64,000 nucleotides of DNA from Blautia glucerasea (GTDB taxonomy: Bacteria; Bacillota; Clostridia; Lachnospirales; Lachnospiraceae). The stretch's first letter is position 1. Every line of letters starts with the position of its first letter. The notes beneath the pieces were generated by a model. It was not told the origin of the DNA and ran no database searches. It saw nothing but the letters and a program-made list of their open reading frames with translations. Made by a program: the position numbers and the translations under genes. The stretch spans positions 1 through 64,000 of the forward strand of contig NZ_JAAITU010000007.1 of NCBI RefSeq assembly GCF_013304385.1. Reading direction: 5' to 3'. Positions 35,045-43,983 of this stretch are shown in pieces.

Positions 35045-38000
35045 ATGACCAGAATCAGGGTACATGAGCTTGCCAAAGAGCTGGGAAAGCAAAATCGGGA
35101 GATTATGGAATTATTAAGAGCTGAAGGGATTGACGTAAAAAGCCATATGAGCAATGTGGAGGAATCCCAGGCAGCTGTTATCAGAAAAAAAATAAAGGAT
35201 CTAGGAAAGGAGAAAGATACGAAATTGGAGACTCCTAAGACAGAAGAAAAGGTAGTTACGGCGAAGACGGATGCTGAAAAAACAGAAGCGCCGAAAAAGA
35301 AAAAAAATATTATCCGCGTATATCATGCACAGAATGCCAGTGATGGCGGAAAAGGAAGAAAGAAACCGCTTGGCGAGAAGCGCCAGAGACCACAGGGGGC
35401 ACGCCCTGCACAGCCAAGAAGCCAGGCAGTGGCACCGGCAAAACCTGCTGCAGCAAAGCCTGCAGAGAACGTAAAGCCGGCAGAAAGTGCAAAACCGGTT
35501 GAGACAGCAAAACCATCTGCAGCACCAGTACAGGCAGCAAAGCCAGTGGAGAGCATTAAACCGGCAGAAAGTGCAAAGCCGGCTGAGACTGTAAAACCAG
35601 CAGAGACAGCAAAACCATCTGCAGCACCGGTACAGGCAGCAAAACCGGCTGAAGCAAAACCAGCTGAGTCAAGACAGGGATCTGACAGACCGAGAAATGA
35701 AGGCAGCAGACCACAAGGCGCAGGCAGAGGAGAAGGCCGTCCAGCTGGAAACAGCAACGGACAGTCCGGACGAGGATTCCGTGGGAATGATAACCGTAAT
35801 GGGGAAAGAAGAAGCTTTGACCGTCAGGGCGGCGGCCGTCCTCAGAGAAACGGAGATAGTACACAGCGAAATCCAAGATTCGGAGAAGCAGGCGGACGCC
35901 CGGCACGTTCCAATGAGGGAAGACCGTCAAGACCAGGAGATTCCAGACCAGGACAGCGCCAGGGTGCAGGCCAGGGCGGACGTTTTGGCCAGGGCAGACC
36001 ACAGGGTGCAGGCAGAGGAGAAGGCCGTCCGGATAATCGTGATAACAGAGGTGAAGGAAGAGGAGACGGACGTTTCAGCCAGGGAAGAGGCGGACAGCGT
36101 CAGGGTGCAAGAAGAAGCACAGGTGCTTCCGATACAGTATTTACTCCAGAACTTACCAAAGGCACCAAGGACAGCAAGCGTGAGCGTGACAGAGAAAATA
36201 AAAACAAAAAGAAAGATTTTGATAAGACAAGTGGCGGACACAGACCAAACCAGGGTAGCCGGGGTATGGTATCCAGACTGCCAAAGGCACTTCAGAAGCT
36301 GGCTCCCCAGCAGAAACAGCCGGAAGAGAAAAAACAGCCTGAAGTAAAAGAAATTACCCTGCCGGAGAAAATGACCATCCGTGAACTGGCAGAAGCTATG
36401 AAGATGCAGCCATCTGTAATCGTGAAAAAGCTTTTCATGCAGGGACAGATGGTAACTGTAAACCATGAGATCGATTTTGAAAAAGCACAGGAAATCGCCA
36501 TGGAATTCGACATCATTGCAGAACAGGAGGAAAAGGTAGATGTGATCGGCGAGCTTCTGAAAGAAGATGAAGAAGATCAGTCCACTATGATTCCCAGACC
36601 TCCGGTTGTATGTGTAATGGGTCACGTTGACCATGGTAAAACATCTCTTCTTGATGCGATCCGTAAGACAAATGTTACAAGAGGCGAGGCTGGTGGTATC
36701 ACTCAGCATATTGGTGCTTATGTGGTAGATATCAATGGTCAGAAGATCACATTCCTTGATACACCAGGACATGAGGCATTTACAGCTATGCGTATGCGTG
36801 GTGCCAATGCTACAGATATTGCAGTTCTTGTAGTTGCAGCAGATGATGGTGTGATGCCACAGACTGTAGAGGCGATCAGTCATGCGAAGGCAGCAGGAGT
36901 GGAGATCATTGTTGCTATTAACAAGATCGATAAACCAAGTGCCAATATTGAGCGTGTAAAACAAGAGCTTTCCGAATATGAACTGATCCCTGAGGACTGG
37001 GGCGGAAGCACAGCCTTTGTACCTGTTTCAGCAAAAACAGGGGAGGGTATTGAGGATCTGCTTGAGATGATCCTTCTTACTGCAGAGGTTTCCGAACTGA
37101 AAGCCAATCCTAACCGTGCGGCAAGAGGTCTTGTGATCGAGGCACAGCTGGATAAAGGTAAAGGACCTGTTGCTACCATTCTTGTACAGAAGGGTACTCT
37201 CCATGTGGGAGACTTTATTGCGGCAGGTGCCTGCAGTGGTAAGGTTCGTGCAATGATGGATGACAAGGGACGCCGGGTAAAAGAGGCCGGACCATCCACA
37301 CCTGTGGAGATCCTGGGTCTTGGTGATGTGCCAAACGCAGGAGAGGTGCTGATGTCCTTTGAGAATGATAAAGACGCCAAGAATTTTGCAGCAGCCTTTG
37401 TATCTGAGAATAAAAACCGTCTGCTGGAAGAAACGAAAGGCAAGCTTTCTCTTGACAATCTGTTTGACCAGATCCAGGCAAGTGACCTGAAAGAACTGCC
37501 GATCATCGTGAAGGCAGATGTACAGGGATCTGTGGAAGCGGTAAAACAGAGTCTTGTAAAGCTTTCTAACCAGGAAGTTGTAGTAAGAGTGATCCATGGT
37601 GGTGTTGGTGCTATCAATGAATCTGACGTAAGTCTGGCAGCTACCTCTAATGCGATCATCATTGGATTTAATGTACGTCCTGATACTACTGCAAAGCAGC
37701 TGGCTGAGCAGGAAGGGGTAGATCTGCGTCTGTACAAAGTGATCTATCAGGCAATCGAGGATGTGGAAGCAGCTATGAAGGGTATGCTGGATCCGATCTA
37801 CGAAGAGAAGGTGATCGGCCATGCAGAGGTTCGTCAGCTGTTCAAGGCTTCCGGTATCGGTACGATCGCAGGAAGTTACGTTCTGGACGGTATGTTCCAG
37901 AGAAACTGCAAAGTACGTATTACCAGAGGTGAGGAGCAGATCTATGAAGGCGAGCTTTCATCCCTGAAGAGATTTAAAGACGATGTGAAAGAAGTTAAGG

Positions 38001-38095
38001 CAGGCTACGAATGTGGTCTTGTATTTAATGATTTCAATGACGTAAAAGAAGAAGATAAGATTGAAGCGTATATCATGGTAGAAGTGCCAAGATAG
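35045..38095 (+). CDS. infB: Translation initiation factor IF-2
   Basis: IF-2 is the GTPase that places initiator tRNA on the ribosome. The 1016-residue protein is long for the family because of a disordered N-terminal extension. IF2_N lies at 1-50, Lys/Pro/Ala-rich repeats of the KPAES type at about 130-220, an Arg/Gly-rich section at about 220-370, and a second IF2_N near 440-490. The G domain starts near 520 with [17 protein letters not shown] and NKIDK, followed by the beta barrels and C-terminal domains. AAGGAGGAAG precedes ATG. The same operon carries nusA, rbfA and truB. Confidence 0.97.
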   Translation: MTRIRVHELAKELGKQNREIMELLRAEGIDVKSHMSNVEESQAAVIRKKIKDLGKEKDTKLETPKTEEKVVTAKTDAEKTEAPKKKKNIIRVYHAQNASDGGKGRKKPLGEKRQRPQGARPAQPRSQAVAPAKPAAAKPAENVKPAESAKPVETAKPSAAPVQAAKPVESIKPAESAKPAETVKPAETAKPSAAPVQAAKPAEAKPAESRQGSDRPRNEGSRPQGAGRGEGRPAGNSNGQSGRGFRGNDNRNGERRSFDRQGGGRPQRNGDSTQRNPRFGEAGGRPARSNEGRPSRPGDSRPGQRQGAGQGGRFGQGRPQGAGRGEGRPDNRDNRGEGRGDGRFSQGRGGQRQGARRSTGASDTVFTPELTKGTKDSKRERDRENKNKKKDFDKTSGGHRPNQGSRGMVSRLPKALQKLAPQQKQPEEKKQPEVKEITLPEKMTIRELAEAMKMQPSVIVKKLFMQGQMVTVNHEIDFEKAQEIAMEFDIIAEQEEKVDVIGELLKEDEEDQSTMIPRPPVVCVMGHVDHGKTSLLDAIRKTNVTRGEAGGITQHIGAYVVDINGQKITFLDTPGHEAFTAMRMRGANATDIAVLVVAADDGVMPQTVEAISHAKAAGVEIIVAINKIDKPSANIERVKQELSEYELIPEDWGGSTAFVPVSAKTGEGIEDLLEMILLTAEVSELKANPNRAARGLVIEAQLDKGKGPVATILVQKGTLHVGDFIAAGACSGKVRAMMDDKGRRVKEAGPSTPVEILGLGDVPNAGEVLMSFENDKDAKNFAAAFVSENKNRLLEETKGKLSLDNLFDQIQASDLKELPIIVKADVQGSVEAVKQSLVKLSNQEVVVRVIHGGVGAINESDVSLAATSNAIIIGFNVRPDTTAKQLAEQEGVDLRLYKVIYQAIEDVEAAMKGMLDPIYEEKVIGHAEVRQLFKASGIGTIAGSYVLDGMFQRNCKVRITRGEEQIYEGELSSLKRFKDDVKEVKAGYECGLVFNDFNDVKEEDKIEAYIMVEVPR
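35440..36120 (+). repeat. Low-complexity repeats inside infB
   Basis: The DNA coding for the IF-2 linker contains imperfect copies of a unit of about 12-15 bp (AAACCAGCAGAGAC-like, Lys-Pro-Ala-Glu-Thr/Ser) and a repeated block, AGGCGCAGGCAGAGGAGAAG-like, at about 35718 and 36010. Slippage at these repeats likely changes linker length between strains. Confidence 0.7.
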
Positions 38096-38129
38096 AACAT
38101 CCGGGCAAGCGTCAGGATAGGAGATAATT

Positions 38130-38540
38130 ATGAGGAAAAACAGCATTAAGAATACCAGGATAAACGGTGAAGTGCAGAAAGAATTAAGCAAGATCATCCG
38201 TGAAGAGATCAAGGATCCACGTATTCATCCAATGACATCTGTCATGGCAGTGGAAGTAGCGCCTGACCTGAAAACATGTAAGGCATTTATCAGTGTCCTG
38301 GGTAACGAGGAAGCAAAGCAGTCCACGATCAAGGGTCTGAAGAATGCAGAAGGATATATCCGCCGGGAGCTTGCAAGGACATTGAATCTGCGGAATACAC
38401 CGGAGATCCGTTTTATTCTGGATGAGTCCATTGAATATGGCGTGAATATGTCAAAGCTGATCGATGACGTAATGATGAAGGATGCAAAATCATCACAGCC
38501 TGACCAGGAAGAGAAATCAGGAGACGGAAGGGAAGAGTGA
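38130..38540 (+). CDS. rbfA: Ribosome-binding factor A
   Basis: RbfA binds the 30S subunit and helps 16S rRNA end maturation in the cold. The 136-residue protein has the KH-like fold with RINGEVQKELSKIIREEIKDPRI near 10-33 and RTLNLRNTPEIRFILDESIEYG near 86-107. A short charged C-terminal tail follows. GGAG lies before ATG. The stop overlaps the GTG start of the next gene. Confidence 0.95.
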   Translation: MRKNSIKNTRINGEVQKELSKIIREEIKDPRIHPMTSVMAVEVAPDLKTCKAFISVLGNEEAKQSTIKGLKNAEGYIRRELARTLNLRNTPEIRFILDESIEYGVNMSKLIDDVMMKDAKSSQPDQEEKSGDGREE

Positions 38541-39514
38541 CGAGGGAAGATATGGAGAGGATTGAAGAGATACTGAATGGCGTTAAGACATTGGGAATCG
38601 GAGGTCATGTCCGGCCGGATGGAGACTGTGTAGGCTCCTGTATGGCATTATATCTGTACATCAGAAAATATTTTCCGCAGATCAAAGCGGACATTTATCT
38701 GGAAAGCCCAAAGCCGGTTTTTCATTATATCAGTCACATTGAAGATATTAAGACAGAAGCAGACGGGGACAGACAGTATGACCTTTTTGTTACCTGTGAT
38801 GTAAGCTCAAGAGACAGGCTGGCAGTTGCCGGGGAATATTTTGAACATGCAAAGAAAACTGCCTGCGTGGATCATCATGTAAGCAATCTTGGCTTTGCAG
38901 ATGTGAATCATGTGGAGGGAGAAGTCAGTTCAGCCTGCGAAGTGCTTTACGGGCTTCTCGATCCTGAAAAAGTGGATAAGGACATTGCAACTGCTATTTA
39001 TACAGGGATCGTTCATGATACAGGCGTGTTCCAGTATTCTTCCACCACACCAAAAACGATGCGGATCGCTGCCACGCTGATGGAAACAGGATTTAATTTC
39101 AGCAAGATCATTGATGAATCTTTTTATCAGAAAACCTACCTGCAGAATCAGGTAATGGGTCGTGTTTTGGCAGAAAGCATTATGCTGCTGGATGGAAGAT
39201 GCATTGTAGGCTGCATGAAAAAAAGAGACATGGATTTTTACGGTGTGGAAGGCAAGGATCTGGATGGGGTTGTAAGCCAGCTCCGCCTTACCCAGGGCGT
39301 AGAGGTAGCCATGTTCCTGTATGAAGTAGAAAGCCAGGTGTTTAAGGTTTCTCTCCGATCTAATGGCAAGGTGGATGTAAGTGCGATTGCCGTTTATTTC
39401 GGAGGAGGCGGACATATGCGAGCAGCAGGCTGTGATATGGCAGGTTCTGTATATGATGTGATCAATAACATATCCGAACAGATTGAAAAACAGCTGTTGG
39501 GACAGGACAAATAA
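38537..39514 (+). CDS. nrnA: DHH-family phosphoesterase (NrnA-like)
   Basis: A 325-residue bifunctional oligoribonuclease/pAp phosphatase-type protein. DHH motifs are visible as GHVRPDGDCVGS (near 23-34), TCDVSSRDRL and VDHHVSN (near 113), and the DHHA1 end carries GGGGHMRAAGC. NrnA degrades nanoRNA and pAp. The GTG start at 38537 overlaps the rbfA stop; ATG 38552 with GAGGG is an alternative. Occurs in the usual place between rbfA and truB. Confidence 0.93.
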   Translation: MTREDMERIEEILNGVKTLGIGGHVRPDGDCVGSCMALYLYIRKYFPQIKADIYLESPKPVFHYISHIEDIKTEADGDRQYDLFVTCDVSSRDRLAVAGEYFEHAKKTACVDHHVSNLGFADVNHVEGEVSSACEVLYGLLDPEKVDKDIATAIYTGIVHDTGVFQYSSTTPKTMRIAATLMETGFNFSKIIDESFYQKTYLQNQVMGRVLAESIMLLDGRCIVGCMKKRDMDFYGVEGKDLDGVVSQLRLTQGVEVAMFLYEVESQVFKVSLRSNGKVDVSAIAVYFGGGGHMRAAGCDMAGSVYDVINNISEQIEKQLLGQDK

Positions 39515-40398
39515 TGGACGGAATCATTGTAATCAGAAAAGAAAAAGGATATACCTCCCATGATGTGGTAGCTAAGCTTCGTGGGATTCTATCCATGAAA
39601 AAAATCGGCCATACAGGTACCCTGGATCCGGAGGCAGAAGGTGTGCTTCCAGTTGCTCTTGGCAAGGGTACCCGTCTGGTGGATATGCTTACAGACAAAG
39701 AAAAGACTTATGAAGCGGTACTTCGCCTGGGAGTGGTAACAGATACCCAGGACATGACCGGTACGGTTCTTGAAGAGCATCTGGTACATGTAACCGAAGA
39801 GCAGATCCAAGATACAGTAAATGGCTTCCTTGGAGAGCAGATGCAGGTTCCACCTATGTATTCTGCACTGAAGGTAAATGGTAAAAAGCTGTATGAACTG
39901 GCAAGAGAAGGTAAGACGGTAGAGCGTAAGGCCAGGCCTGTATTTTTCTACGGTATAGAGATCCAGAAGATTGCCCTGCCGCTTATAAAGCTTACAGTCA
40001 CCTGTAGCAAGGGGACATATATACGTACCCTGTGCAATGATATTGGAGAGGCATTAGGCTGCGGAGGCTGTATGGAAAGCCTTGTAAGGACAAAGGTGGG
40101 ACGATATACGCTGGAAGAAGCCTATACGCTGGCACAGGTGGAAGAGATAAGAGATCAGGGAAAGATATCCCATCTTGTGATTCCTGTGGAACAGGTCCTT
40201 GGTGAGTATCCCAGACTGATGTGTACCCAGGCTGGTGACAGGCTTCTTCAAAATGGAAATCCCCTGATCCAGGAACTGGTAAATGAAAATGTTAAAGAAG
40301 GCTGGGTCCGTATGTATGGCAGCACAGGGAATTTTGTGGGGATCTATCAGTGGGATCAAGGGAAACAAAGGTATTTCCCTGTAAAAATGTTTATTTGA
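39514..40398 (+). CDS. truB: tRNA pseudouridine(55) synthase
   Basis: TruB makes pseudouridine 55 in the T loop of tRNAs. The 294-residue protein shows the catalytic block KKIGHTGTLDPEAEGVLPVALG (Asp38) and KTYEAVLRLGVVTDTQDMTG, then SALKVNGKKLYELAREG and the tRNA-binding GTYIRTLCNDIG. A PUA-like C-terminal part is present. Its ATG overlaps the last base of nrnA. Confidence 0.95.
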   Translation: MDGIIVIRKEKGYTSHDVVAKLRGILSMKKIGHTGTLDPEAEGVLPVALGKGTRLVDMLTDKEKTYEAVLRLGVVTDTQDMTGTVLEEHLVHVTEEQIQDTVNGFLGEQMQVPPMYSALKVNGKKLYELAREGKTVERKARPVFFYGIEIQKIALPLIKLTVTCSKGTYIRTLCNDIGEALGCGGCMESLVRTKVGRYTLEEAYTLAQVEEIRDQGKISHLVIPVEQVLGEYPRLMCTQAGDRLLQNGNPLIQELVNENVKEGWVRMYGSTGNFVGIYQWDQGKQRYFPVKMFI

Positions 40399-40450
40399 AT
40401 GAGTGATATTTTTACAAGTATTGGACATGAATTGAATTAAGGAGCAGATG

Positions 40451-41368
40451 ATGGAATATCTGAAGATAAACGGGGAATTTCCAAGGCTTGCACCTTGCGG
40501 TGTGACCCTGGGAAAGTTCGACGGGATCCACAGAGGCCATATGCGTCTGGTGGAAAAGGTACTGGAATACAAGAATATGACAGGCTCTAAGGCAGTGCTT
40601 TTTGCCATTGATGTAAATGAAAAGATGATTCTTTCCCGTAAGGAAAGGGCTGATTTCCTTGAAAAAGCAGGTATAGATGTTTTGGTGGAGTGTCCTTTGA
40701 CTGACAGCTTTAAGCATCAGAAGGCTGAGAATTTTATAAAAGAGATTTTGCTTGGAGATTTGCATGCCGGTTTTGTAGCAGTAGGAGAAGATTATCGGTT
40801 TGGATACGGCAGGAAAGGTACTCCCCAGCTTTTGAAAAGTTTTGGTGCAAAATACGGTTTCCATGCTGAAGTCATCTCAAAAGAGATGGATGGCAGACGA
40901 AAGGTAAGCAGTACGTTTATACGGGAAGAACTGAAAAAGGGAAAAATGGAAAAAGTAGAGGATCTGCTGGGCAGACCCTATTTTCTTGCCGGAGAGATTT
41001 TGCATGGGCGAGGCCTTGGACACAGAATGCTTCTTCCAACAACAAATATGATTCCTGATCCGGATAAGCTGATGCCTCCAAACGGTGTTTATGTAACCGT
41101 TTCTCATTTTGATAACCAGGTATATGGGGGAATCACCAATATTGGGTGTAAGCCTACAGTGGGAGGAGAATCCTTTATCGGCGTTGAGACCTACCTGTTT
41201 GACTGCAGCCAGGATCTATATGGAAAGCCCTGTAAGGTAGAATTTCTGCATTATCTGAGGCCGGAACATAAATTCCCATCCCTTGAGGCTTTGAAGACCC
41301 AGCTTTTAAAAGATGCACAACAGGGAAAAGATTTCATGGACAAAAACCAAAATATCATATATAGTTAA
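40451..41368 (+). CDS. ribF: Riboflavin kinase / FAD synthetase
   Basis: RibF turns riboflavin into FMN and FAD. The 305-residue protein has the FAD synthetase domain (LGKFDGIHRGHMRLV near 19-33, FVAVGEDYRFGYGRKG, SSTFIREEL) and the riboflavin kinase domain (LPTTNMIPDPDKLMPPNGVY, GGITNIGCKPT). Two ATGs adjoin; 40451 has the better distance to GGAG. It follows truB by 52 nt, as in many Firmicutes. Confidence 0.95.
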   Translation: MEYLKINGEFPRLAPCGVTLGKFDGIHRGHMRLVEKVLEYKNMTGSKAVLFAIDVNEKMILSRKERADFLEKAGIDVLVECPLTDSFKHQKAENFIKEILLGDLHAGFVAVGEDYRFGYGRKGTPQLLKSFGAKYGFHAEVISKEMDGRRKVSSTFIREELKKGKMEKVEDLLGRPYFLAGEILHGRGLGHRMLLPTTNMIPDPDKLMPPNGVYVTVSHFDNQVYGGITNIGCKPTVGGESFIGVETYLFDCSQDLYGKPCKVEFLHYLRPEHKFPSLEALKTQLLKDAQQGKDFMDKNQNIIYS

Positions 41369-41430
41369 TGATGTAGCTACTGTAAAGAAACAGTAAAAAA
41401 AGTGTAAAATACAAGGGAGATAATTGAGCA

Positions 41431-43095
41431 ATGGCAGAGATTATTCTTGGACTTATGGGAGGGCTTGGGCTCTTCTTATATGGTATGAGGTTGATGAGCG
41501 ACAGCTTGGAACAGGCGGCTGGAGCCAGGATGAGAGCGATTCTTGAGTTCTTTACAAAGACCCCATTACGTGGGATCCTTGTAGGTACTCTTTTTACAGC
41601 AGTGATCCAGTCATCCAGTGCCTGTACAGTTATGGTGGTCAGCTTTGTAAACTCAGGGCTGATGGATCTGTACCAGGCCGCAGGCGTGATCATGGGAGCT
41701 AATATTGGTACTACAATCACGTCACAGCTGATTTCATTTAACCTTTCCGCACTGGCACCTGCCATTGTTATGGCTGGTATCATACTGGTAATGATTTCCA
41801 AGAAGGTGAAAGTCCAGAGAGTGGGCGAGGTACTTCTTGGCTTTGGTATCCTGTTTATGGGACTGAATACAATGTCCAGTTCCATGGCAGTTTTGAGGGA
41901 ATCCCCTCAGGTAGTTGAGATCATGGGATCTCTTAACGGTCATTTTGCAGCATTGATCGTAGGTCTTGTGGTTACAGCAGTCCTTCAGAGCTCTTCAGCT
42001 ACGGTTGGTATTGTGCTCCTCCTTGCAAATCAGGGGCTGCTGGATATGAGGATCTGTTTCTTCATTATCCTTGGATGTAATATTGGAGCCTGTGTATCTG
42101 CACTTCTTGCCGGTCTGAATGGCAAGCGTGATGCAAAGAGAGCGGCAATGATCCATTTGTTGTTTAATATTTTGGGTACGATCATCATGTATGTGGCCCT
42201 GACTGTGGCATTGGAACCGATCACACACTTTATTGAATTTGTTTCCGGAAGCAATCCGGGCCGTGAGGTGGCAAATGCCCACACATTGATCAAGATCGTG
42301 GAGGTATTGATCCTTGCACCGTTTATCAAGCAGATCGTAAAGATGACCGGCTGGGTTGTAAGAGGAAAGGAAGAGACGGAAGAAGAAGGCTTCCATCTTC
42401 AGTATATTGGCGAAAAATCAGTTTATTCTCCTACAACTGCTGTATTCGATGCGATCCGGGAGATGGAGAGAATGGGACATATGGCCATTTCCAATCTGGA
42501 GCGTGCCATGAATGCACTGGTTACGCTGGATGAGCAGGAGATCGAACAGGTATATCAGGTGGAGAGGCAGATCGATTATCTGAATCATGAGATCACCAGT
42601 TATCTTGTAAAGGTAAATGGTACTACTCTTCCGGCAGATGACGCAAAGAGCATTGGCGGTTTGTTCCATGTGGTGAATGATATTGAGCGTATCGGGGATC
42701 ATGCGGAGAATATTGCAGACGCAGCAGAAGCCCGGTTGAAGCAGAATATCGGCTTCAGCGAATCTGCCAAGCGTGAGTTGTCCAGCATGCTGGACATGGT
42801 GATCAAGATTACCACATATGCGCTGGATATGTTCTCAAGCAATAATCAGGAACATATGCAGGAGATCCTGGATTTGGAAGATCAGGTAGATGAAACAGAA
42901 AGGGAACTGCAGGAGTCACACATCCAGCGTCTTACCAGAGGCGAATGTACAGCCAGCGCAGGTATGATGTTCTCTGATATTATATCCGGTTTGGAGAGAG
43001 TATCTGACCATGCTACCAACATTGCTTTTTCCCTTTTGGACGACGATCCTATTGAGCAGCAGAAAGAGGAGCGTGCAAAAGCCGCTGGAAGATAA
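41431..43095 (+). CDS. Na/Pi cotransporter family protein with PhoU-like domain
   Basis: The 554-residue membrane protein carries two Na_Pi_cotrans repeats (QSSSACTVMVVSF and LQSSSATVGIVLLLAN, each with the QSSS signature of the substrate site) across about nine hydrophobic segments (1-330). A cytoplasmic PhoU-like helical domain follows (about 345-545, with DIERIGDHAENIAD and LERVSDHATNIA). It probably imports phosphate with sodium and senses it through the PhoU part. Start ATG 41431 follows GGGAG. It ends the operon that starts at rimP or is separate; a TAAAAT box lies at 41404. Confidence 0.9.
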   Translation: MAEIILGLMGGLGLFLYGMRLMSDSLEQAAGARMRAILEFFTKTPLRGILVGTLFTAVIQSSSACTVMVVSFVNSGLMDLYQAAGVIMGANIGTTITSQLISFNLSALAPAIVMAGIILVMISKKVKVQRVGEVLLGFGILFMGLNTMSSSMAVLRESPQVVEIMGSLNGHFAALIVGLVVTAVLQSSSATVGIVLLLANQGLLDMRICFFIILGCNIGACVSALLAGLNGKRDAKRAAMIHLLFNILGTIIMYVALTVALEPITHFIEFVSGSNPGREVANAHTLIKIVEVLILAPFIKQIVKMTGWVVRGKEETEEEGFHLQYIGEKSVYSPTTAVFDAIREMERMGHMAISNLERAMNALVTLDEQEIEQVYQVERQIDYLNHEITSYLVKVNGTTLPADDAKSIGGLFHVVNDIERIGDHAENIADAAEARLKQNIGFSESAKRELSSMLDMVIKITTYALDMFSSNNQEHMQEILDLEDQVDETERELQESHIQRLTRGECTASAGMMFSDIISGLERVSDHATNIAFSLLDDDPIEQQKEERAKAAGR

Positions 43096-43146
43096 AGCTG
43101 TATCTGGTAACAATTAAACTGGGGAAGCAGCTGAATAGTTTTATAA

Positions 43147-43236
43147 AAACAACTGAAAAGTTTTATGAGAAACAAAAGGAACGTTTCACGAAAAGTCATG
43201 ATAAATTTCATGAAAAACAACTGAAAAGTTCTATGG
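43147..43236 (+). repeat. Direct repeats upstream of rpsO
   Basis: The 20-bp text AACAACTGAAAAGTTTTATG at 43147-43166 recurs at 43217-43236 with one change (C for T). The section between is A-rich with GTTTCACGAAAAGTCATG. Nothing else is seen in 43096-43240 apart from this pair. Confidence 0.65.
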
Positions 43237-43243
43237 AAAAAGG

Positions 43244-43272
43244 TTTACAGAAAAAGGCGGATATGCTATACT
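43244..43272 (+). promoter_or_regulatory. rpsO promoter
   Basis: TTTACA at 43244-43249 and TATACT at 43267-43272 are separated by 17 bp; a leader of about 130 nt follows before rpsO. Confidence 0.8.
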
Positions 43273-43293
43273 GTCTTTTGTGTGGGTACAGCC

Positions 43294-43333
43294 CATATTC
43301 AGAGGTTGGAAACTCCGACCGTCTCTTAATATG
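43294..43333 (+). promoter_or_regulatory. Structured leader of rpsO (candidate S15-binding RNA)
   Basis: CATATT at 43294-43299 pairs with AATATG at 43328-43333; inside, AGAGGTTGGA/TCCGACC-G-TCT forms a second helix with an AAC loop (GGTTGGA 43304-43310 with TCCGACC 43314-43320). Ribosomal protein S15 is known to repress its own mRNA through varied leader folds, so this is a fair candidate. Confidence 0.5.
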
Positions 43334-43407
43334 CGGCGTTTACCTGCAGGCTTACGGTAAGGATTTGCCGGAGCATCTATAATATTATTTTAAGGAGGAA
43401 ATCAAAG

Positions 43408-43674
43408 ATGATTTCAAAAGAAAAGAAAGCAGCGATCATGAAAGAGTATGCAAGAAGCGAAGGTGATACAGGTTCACCGGAGGTTCAGGTAGCTATCCTT
43501 ACAGCAAGGATCCAGGAGCTTACCGAGCATCTTCAGAGCAACCACAAAGACCATCATTCAAGAAGAGGTCTTCTGAAAATGGTTGGACAGAGACGTGGTC
43601 TGTTAGCTTACTTAAAGAAAACAGATATCGCAAGATACCGTGCACTGATTGAAAAATTAGGTTTAAGAAAGTAA
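43408..43674 (+). CDS. rpsO: 30S ribosomal protein S15
   Basis: The 88-residue protein is S15, which binds 16S rRNA helices 20-22 and helps fold the platform. It matches the family along its whole length, with [43 protein letters not shown] and the C-terminal [22 protein letters not shown] precedes ATG. It is followed by a strong terminator and lies before pnp, the usual order. Confidence 0.98.
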   Translation: MISKEKKAAIMKEYARSEGDTGSPEVQVAILTARIQELTEHLQSNHKDHHSRRGLLKMVGQRRGLLAYLKKTDIARYRALIEKLGLRK

Positions 43675-43686
43675 TTAGTATGCGGA

Positions 43687-43715
43687 AGGGACGGATTTCC
43701 ATCCGTCCCTGTTTT
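43687..43715 (+). terminator. rpsO terminator
   Basis: AGGGACGGAT at 43687-43696 pairs with ATCCGTCCCT at 43701-43710 and is followed by GTTTT. Confidence 0.85.
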
Positions 43716-43850
43716 ATGTACTAGGAAATTCCGTTGGAATTTCCTAGTACATAAAAAAGCCCTACCGGGCAGGATCGCACTGCGGCGGAAGGGTAGATGT
43801 CGCTTAAGGCGACCCGCCGCAGGCGGAGAATCCTGCTTTGCAGGATTCTT
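43716..43850. repeat. Palindromic intergenic repeat cluster between rpsO and pnp
   Basis: A perfect 17-bp inverted repeat (43716-43732 with 43736-43752, loop GTT) is followed by a GC-rich section with GCGGCGG/CCGCCGC-type pairs (about 43790-43826) and a third hairpin AGAATCCTG (43827-43835) with CAGGATTCT (43841-43849). The look is that of a mobile REP- or MITE-like intergenic repeat; no coding frame is credible here. Confidence 0.65.
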
Positions 43851-43881
43851 ATGTTAAGGCAGCAGAAGTTATTCCGAGACT

Positions 43882-43937
43882 ACTGAAAAGCCCAGTTGCT
43901 TTGGCAGGCAAATGGTTTTTTCAGTTGTTTCGGGCTT
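43882..43937 (+). promoter_or_regulatory. Alternative helices in the pnp leader
   Basis: ACTGAAAA (43882-43889) can pair with TTTTCAGT (43918-43925), and AAGCCC (43888-43893) with GGGCTT (43932-43937); the two pairings share bases and exclude one another. PNPase mRNAs are often controlled through leader hairpins, so this could be a regulatory fold. No clear promoter was found between 43850 and 43984. Confidence 0.4.
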
Positions 43938-43983
43938 CTGTGTCAGATCAAAGAAAATAAGAGAATTGAAAAGGAGAAAAAAG

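Noticed and set aside
43716-43850. CRISPR array
   Set aside because: The palindromes are single, not regularly spaced with spacers, and no cas gene is near.
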